From Zoogloea sp. LCSB751 (GTDB taxonomy: Bacteria; Pseudomonadota; Gammaproteobacteria; Burkholderiales; Rhodocyclaceae): a stretch of 64,000 nt of DNA. Position numbers and translations under genes: made by a program. How positions within the stretch are numbered: position 1 is the stretch's first letter; each line of letters opens with the position of its first letter. A model generated the notes under the pieces. It ran no database searches and was not told the DNA's origin. It saw only the letters and a list, made by a program, of their open reading frames with translations. The stretch is taken from positions 434,001 through 498,000 of the forward strand of contig NZ_MWUM01000001.1 in NCBI RefSeq assembly GCF_002028455.1. The letters are read 5' to 3'. Positions 60,371 to 64,000 of this stretch are shown here, in pieces.

Positions 60371-60757
60371 ATGAAAATGATTTCTCGCGCCGTCCTGCCA
60401 TTGCTGCTGGCGGCTGCCGCCAGTTCCCTCAGTTTCCAGGCACGCGCTGCAGCTGACGTGGACAAGGGCAAGGACGTATTTGCCACCGAGTGCGCCGAGT
60501 GCCACAGCGCGCGCGAAGGCAAGAACAAGAAGGGCCCAAGCCTGTTCGGCGTGGTCGGCCGCAAGGCTGCCACGGTGGCCGAAGCCAGCTATTCCGACGC
60601 CCTCAAGGCCAGCGGCATCACGTGGACGCCGGACAAGATCGACGCTTACGTGACGGCGCCGAAGAAGCTCGTGCCCGGCGGCAAGATGAAATACGACGGA
60701 CTGGCGAGCGCGGCCGAAAGAGCCGAGCTGCTGGCCTATCTGGCGACCTTGAAGTGA
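60371..60757 (+). CDS. Periplasmic class I cytochrome c
   Basis: The 128-residue protein has a signal peptide (ending near ARA-AADV), one haem site CAECH at residues 41-45 and a probable axial Met106 in PGGKMKYDG, as in c2/c550-type cytochromes. ACGGAG precedes the ATG at 60371, 12 bp after the cytochrome-porin gene. It likely receives electrons from the porin cytochrome and passes them to a terminal reductase; the partner is an inference. Confidence 0.92.
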   Translation: MKMISRAVLPLLLAAAASSLSFQARAAADVDKGKDVFATECAECHSAREGKNKKGPSLFGVVGRKAATVAEASYSDALKASGITWTPDKIDAYVTAPKKLVPGGKMKYDGLASAAERAELLAYLATLK

Positions 60758-60807
60758 TTTGCGTCGGCCGGCCCGGTGGGGGGCCGGTCCGGTCGATGTG
60801 AAAGTGG

Positions 60808-60833
60808 GAAGGGCTTGCCGAGGCAAGCCCTTC
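60808..60833. terminator. Bidirectional terminator between cytochrome c and MFS genes
   Basis: GAAGGGCTTGCC / GGCAAGCCCTTC, 12-bp stem with a tiny loop, followed on the plus strand by TTGCGTTT. Located between convergent genes. Confidence 0.75.
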
Positions 60834-60839
60834 TTGCGT

Positions 60840-62051
60840 TTACGCCGTACGCTGGGCGTTGCGCTCGATCCGTTGCTGGCGCATCAGGGCCACCAGCAGC
60901 GCCATGCCGGCAGCCATCACCCAGGCGGCGACGATCAGCGCGCCCTTGTAGCTGCCGGTTACCGTGGCGATGTAGCCGGCCATCGCCGGGGCGACCACCT
61001 GGGCGACGCCGTAGCTGAGGGTCAGGCGCGCCATCGCCTTGGCTGGGTTGGCCGGGAAGCAGCGGCCGATGATCGACAGGGTCAGGCTGACGATGCCGAC
61101 GAAGGTGCCGCCGTAAAGCATGGCGCTGGCCAGGTTGGCGGCGGTGCCGTCACTGAAGGCCGGCAGCAGGATGGACACGATCTGCAGGGCGTAGGCGAGC
61201 AGCAGCGCCGGGATCTGCCCGCAGGCGGTGGCGATGCGGTCCCACAGGAAACAGGAGGGCGCCGCCGCCAGGCCGACGATGACCCACACCCAGCCGCCCT
61301 TGCCGGCCAGTAGCGGCAGCTTCTCGACGATGGCGATGATGAAGGTGGCGCTGATCACGTAGCCGAAGCCGGCACAGAAGTAGGAGGCGATGAAGAGCCC
61401 CATCCAGCGCCGCGACGGTGCCGCCGGCAACTGGGCGGTGGCCTGGGCGCTGACCGGCGCGGGGGCAGGCAGCCAGAACCAGGCCGGCACGAAGAACAGC
61501 ACGCCGAGCAGGCCGAGGCCCAGCCACTGGCCGTCCCACGCCAGGTGGCCGACCATGCCGGCGACCGCCAGCCCGGACACGATGATGCCCAGCCCGATGC
61601 CGGCGAAGTGCAGGCCCAGCTCCGGTCGGTGGCCGTGGCGGATCAGCCAGTTGAGCACCAGGCCGGAGGCGATCAGCAGGCCGGCGGTGCTCGACAGGCC
61701 GGCCACGAAGCGTAGCGCGACCCACAACGTCACGTCCTGGGTGACGCCCATCGCGGCGGTGCTGACCACCGCCACCACCAGGCCGATGCGGTACAGCCTG
61801 AACTTGCGGCCGAGGTCGCTGATCGTCGCCGCCACCAGTGCGCCGGTGATATAGCCGACGTAGTTGAAGGTCGCCAGCCAGCCGCCGTCCATGGCGCTGA
61901 GGCCGGCCTCGCCGCGCATGATCGGCAAGAGCGGGGTGTAGGCGAAGCGGGCCAGGCCGACGGTGAGGATCAGGGCGCAGATGCCGGCGAAGATCACCCG
62001 ATAGCGATCGGCCGCGCTGCTGGCGGGAAGGGCGGTTGTTGCGGCGTGCAT
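60840..62051 (-). CDS. YbfB/YjiJ-family MFS transporter
   Basis: The 403-residue protein has 12 predicted membrane segments and the family-typical GLARFAYTPLLPIMRGEAGLS at the N-terminus. Substrate unknown. ATG at 62051. Divergent from an AraC regulator, its likely controller. Confidence 0.9.
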   Translation of the reverse strand: MHAATTALPASSAADRYRVIFAGICALILTVGLARFAYTPLLPIMRGEAGLSAMDGGWLATFNYVGYITGALVAATISDLGRKFRLYRIGLVVAVVSTAAMGVTQDVTLWVALRFVAGLSSTAGLLIASGLVLNWLIRHGHRPELGLHFAGIGLGIIVSGLAVAGMVGHLAWDGQWLGLGLLGVLFFVPAWFWLPAPAPVSAQATAQLPAAPSRRWMGLFIASYFCAGFGYVISATFIIAIVEKLPLLAGKGGWVWVIVGLAAAPSCFLWDRIATACGQIPALLLAYALQIVSILLPAFSDGTAANLASAMLYGGTFVGIVSLTLSIIGRCFPANPAKAMARLTLSYGVAQVVAPAMAGYIATVTGSYKGALIVAAWVMAAGMALLVALMRQQRIERNAQRTA

Positions 62052-62104
62052 GCTGTTCTCTCTTTTACGGGTTGTTATGGCCTTGATCTTAGGACGTGCA
62101 GGAA

Positions 62105-62149
62105 TGTCAGACTTTCGATAGGATGACTTTCGTTGTCGATGAACTGACA
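62105..62149. promoter_or_regulatory. Repeats in the MFS/AraC divergent promoter region
   Basis: Direct repeats GACTTTCG at 62110-62117 and 62125-62132 (15-bp period), flanked by TGTCAG (62105) and CTGACA (62144-62149). Candidate AraC-type binding site. Confidence 0.5.
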
Positions 62150-62182
62150 CGAGGCTGATCCCTTGCATTGGATGGAGCACGC

Positions 62183-63004
62183 ATGGACCTGGAAGAAGAC
62201 TGGACGCTGGTTGAGGTGCCGGACATGGACGAACTCCTGGGGCCGGTCTTCCAGCGCTTCGAGACCCTGCCGGCGCGCCACATCTTTCCGCCCCACGTGC
62301 ACCGCTGGAACCAGTTCGTCTACGCCACTGCCGGCACGCTGGTGGTGATGGTCGAAAAATCCCGCTACGTGATCACGCCGGAGCAGGCGATCTGGGTGCC
62401 CACCGGCGTGCGGCACACCACCGGTGCCCTGCACGGCGCAGAGTTCCGCAACCTTTATGTCGCCGACGCGCCCGACCTCGGCATGCCGGGAACATGTTCA
62501 GTGCTGGCGGTGTCTCCTCTACTGAGGGCGCTGATCGTCGAATTGGCGGAGATCGGTGGGCGCAGCGAGAGCGCCGGCTACATCGCCCGCGTGCATGGGC
62601 TGATCCTCGACCAGCTGCGCCGCCTGCCGGTCCAGGATTTCCAGCTGCCGTGGCCGACCAGCCCGATGTTGCGCAAGCTCTGCGAGGCCCTTTATGCGAA
62701 TCCCGCCGATCCGCGCGGTGCCGAGGACTGGGGGGCCGCGCTGGGGGCGTCGACGCGTACCCTGGCGCGGCGTTTCGAGAAGGAACTGGGCCTGGGGTTG
62801 CGCGAATGGCGGCATCGCCTGCGTCTGTTCCGTGCCGTCGAATGGCTGGGCGCAGGGAGAGGCGTAACCGACATCGCGCTGGAACTGGGCTACAGTTCTC
62901 CATCGGCTTTTACCTACATGTTCCGCCAGGAGATGGGCTGCAGTCCGACGGAATACCGGGGGCTGCGGGCGCGCCCCTTCACTGCCAACGAGGTGATTTC
63001 ATGA
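62183..63004 (+). CDS. AraC family transcriptional regulator
   Basis: The 273-residue regulator has an N-terminal cupin (HIFPPHVHRWNQFVYATAG) and a C-terminal double helix-turn-helix (ASTRTLARRFEKELG; VTDIALELGYSSPSAFTYMFRQEMGCSPTEYR). GGAG at 62173-62176 supports the ATG. Likely activates the divergent MFS gene. Its stop overlaps the start of the HD-GYP gene (ATGA). Confidence 0.93.
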   Translation: MDLEEDWTLVEVPDMDELLGPVFQRFETLPARHIFPPHVHRWNQFVYATAGTLVVMVEKSRYVITPEQAIWVPTGVRHTTGALHGAEFRNLYVADAPDLGMPGTCSVLAVSPLLRALIVELAEIGGRSESAGYIARVHGLILDQLRRLPVQDFQLPWPTSPMLRKLCEALYANPADPRGAEDWGAALGASTRTLARRFEKELGLGLREWRHRLRLFRAVEWLGAGRGVTDIALELGYSSPSAFTYMFRQEMGCSPTEYRGLRARPFTANEVIS

Positions 63005-64000
63005 CCATCAATGCAGATCTCCACCATGTGATCTACGCCCTCTCCGACGCCCTCGACCTGGTCGGCGTGGACGACGTGGCCCACGGCAAGCGGGTCGGCA
63101 TCATGGCTGCCGAGTGCGCCCGCTGCGAAGGCCTGACGGAAGGCGAGGCCGCCTTTCTGTTCGACCTCGGCATGCTGCACGACATCGGCGTGTCGTCCAC
63201 CAATACCCACAGCCACCTGGTGGCGGAGTTCGACTGGGAAGGCTCCCAGGTCCATTGCGAGGTGGGCTCCGCGCTGCTTGGCAGCTTTGCACCGCTGGCG
63301 CCGATGGCCCTGCCAGTGCGCTATCACCATACCCGTTGGGATGCGCTGCCCGCCGGCCTGCCGCCCGAGGTGGTGCGCCAGGCCAACCGGATCTATCTGG
63401 TGGACCGGGTCGATTCGCTGGCCGCGCCGTACTATGCGGACAACAGCCTGCTGCTGAATACCGAGGTCATCCGCACCCGTATCGCCGAGCACGCGGGCAG
63501 TTATTTCGCGCCGGATCTGGTGGAGGTGTTCATGACGGCCTCGCGTACCGAGGCCTTCTGGCTGATGCTGGAGCCCCGCTCGATCCAGGCCTGCCTGGTG
63601 GACCAGCTGGCGCGGGGCGAGCCCTTTCCGGCGGCGATGGACGATCTGCGCCGCCTGGCCTGCATCTTTGCGCGCATCGTCGATGCCAAGAGCCCCTTCA
63701 CCGCCGAACACTCCCTGGGCGTGGCGCGGCTGGCCCGCTTCCTGGCCGAGCGCATGGATGTGCCGGCGGCGAACTGCGACAAGCTGGAGATCGCCGGCCT
63801 GCTGCACGATCTGGGCAAGCTGCGGGTGCCCGACGAGATCCTCGACAAGCCGGGCCGCCTCGACAGCCGCGAGCGCCGCATCATCAACACCCACAGCTTC
63901 GAGACCTTCCAGATCCTGCGCAACATCGAGGGTTTCGAGGACATCGCCCGCTGGGCGGCCTACCACCACGAGGAGCCGGATGGCTCCGGCTATCCCTTCC
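63001..64000 (+). CDS. HD-GYP domain phosphodiesterase, truncated by window end
   Basis: The visible 333 residues contain an N-terminal degenerate HD domain (LGMLHDIGVS, YHHTRWD) and the start of an HD-GYP domain (AGLLHDLGKLRVPDEILDKPGRL then YHHEEPDGSGYP), the signature of cyclic-di-GMP phosphodiesterases. The gene continues beyond the window. It overlaps the AraC gene by 4 bp, suggesting co-expression. Confidence 0.92.
   Translation, partial: MTINADLHHVIYALSDALDLVGVDDVAHGKRVGIMAAECARCEGLTEGEAAFLFDLGMLHDIGVSSTNTHSHLVAEFDWEGSQVHCEVGSALLGSFAPLAPMALPVRYHHTRWDALPAGLPPEVVRQANRIYLVDRVDSLAAPYYADNSLLLNTEVIRTRIAEHAGSYFAPDLVEVFMTASRTEAFWLMLEPRSIQACLVDQLARGEPFPAAMDDLRRLACIFARIVDAKSPFTAEHSLGVARLARFLAERMDVPAANCDKLEIAGLLHDLGKLRVPDEILDKPGRLDSRERRIINTHSFETFQILRNIEGFEDIARWAAYHHEEPDGSGYPF

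Overview
The window is a GC-rich chromosomal segment of a betaproteobacterium. Gene content and order (nifHDK start, draT, nifQ; minCDE; hpnCDE; smpB next to ratA-rnfH; guaB; clpB; FNR with hemN) best fit a nitrogen-fixing, facultatively anaerobic member of the Rhodocyclales, such as an Azospira/Dechlorosoma-like organism. That placement is an inference from protein character and was not tested by a search. No insertion sequence, prophage, integrase/att pair or CRISPR array was recognised, and the coding density is high.

Layout. (1) 1-4060, nitrogen fixation: the 5' end of nifD and all of nifH on the minus strand, with a textbook sigma-54 promoter and a NifA site. Divergent from these are draT, nifQ (own sigma-54 promoter and two NifA sites) and a SIR2-like gene. 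(2) 4131-15353, housekeeping: a Gcr-type 'recombinase' membrane protein, a DUF1178 protein, tRNA-Leu, minCDE, an Hsp33 homologue without its zinc/redox cysteines, a YffB/Spx-like protein, tex, an exported Lys/Ala-rich protein with a nuclease-like tail, a hexose-6-phosphate mutarotase and tag. (3) 15356-18757: a Pat/acetyl-CoA-synthetase fusion and a Pro-Arg-His tRNA cluster. (4) 18818-26962, an oxygen/redox block: a small soluble chemoreceptor-like protein and a di-iron oxygen-binding (ODP-type) protein behind a sigma-28-like promoter, then SirB2, FNR, HemN, a TauE/SafE-type membrane protein, a universal stress protein, a copper P-type ATPase and a copper chaperone. (5) 27052-37478: ppa, a BaiN/HI0933 flavoprotein, a giant DUF748 protein, phhB, a TPR-like protein, smpB, ratA-rnfH, a DUF4124 protein and guaB. 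(6) 37635-45963: an orphan LolD-like ATPase, the hpnC-hpnD-hpnE squalene operon, and an ABC ATPase/FtsX-like permease/AttH-like lipocalin operon, with a REP-like palindrome and a hexanucleotide repeat in the divergent gap. (7) 46024-55598: a ferric-reductase-like flavoprotein, a LysR/hydrolase divergent pair sharing a large palindrome, clpB behind a sigma-32 promoter, two hypothetical proteins and an aldehyde dehydrogenase. (8) 55675-60757: a K+ channel, a two-component system, cytochrome b561, a fused monoheme cytochrome/outer-membrane porin and a small periplasmic cytochrome c. (9) 60840-64000: an MFS transporter, an AraC regulator and a truncated HD-GYP phosphodiesterase.

Strongest leads: the sigma-28-linked chemoreceptor-like/ODP oxygen-sensing pair (18818-20253); the Cyc2-like cytochrome-porin plus cytochrome c (58985-60757), a possible electron conduit across the outer membrane; a SIR2-like protein in a NifA-controlled cluster beside the NAD-consuming DraT; and an Hsp33 lacking all four redox cysteines.
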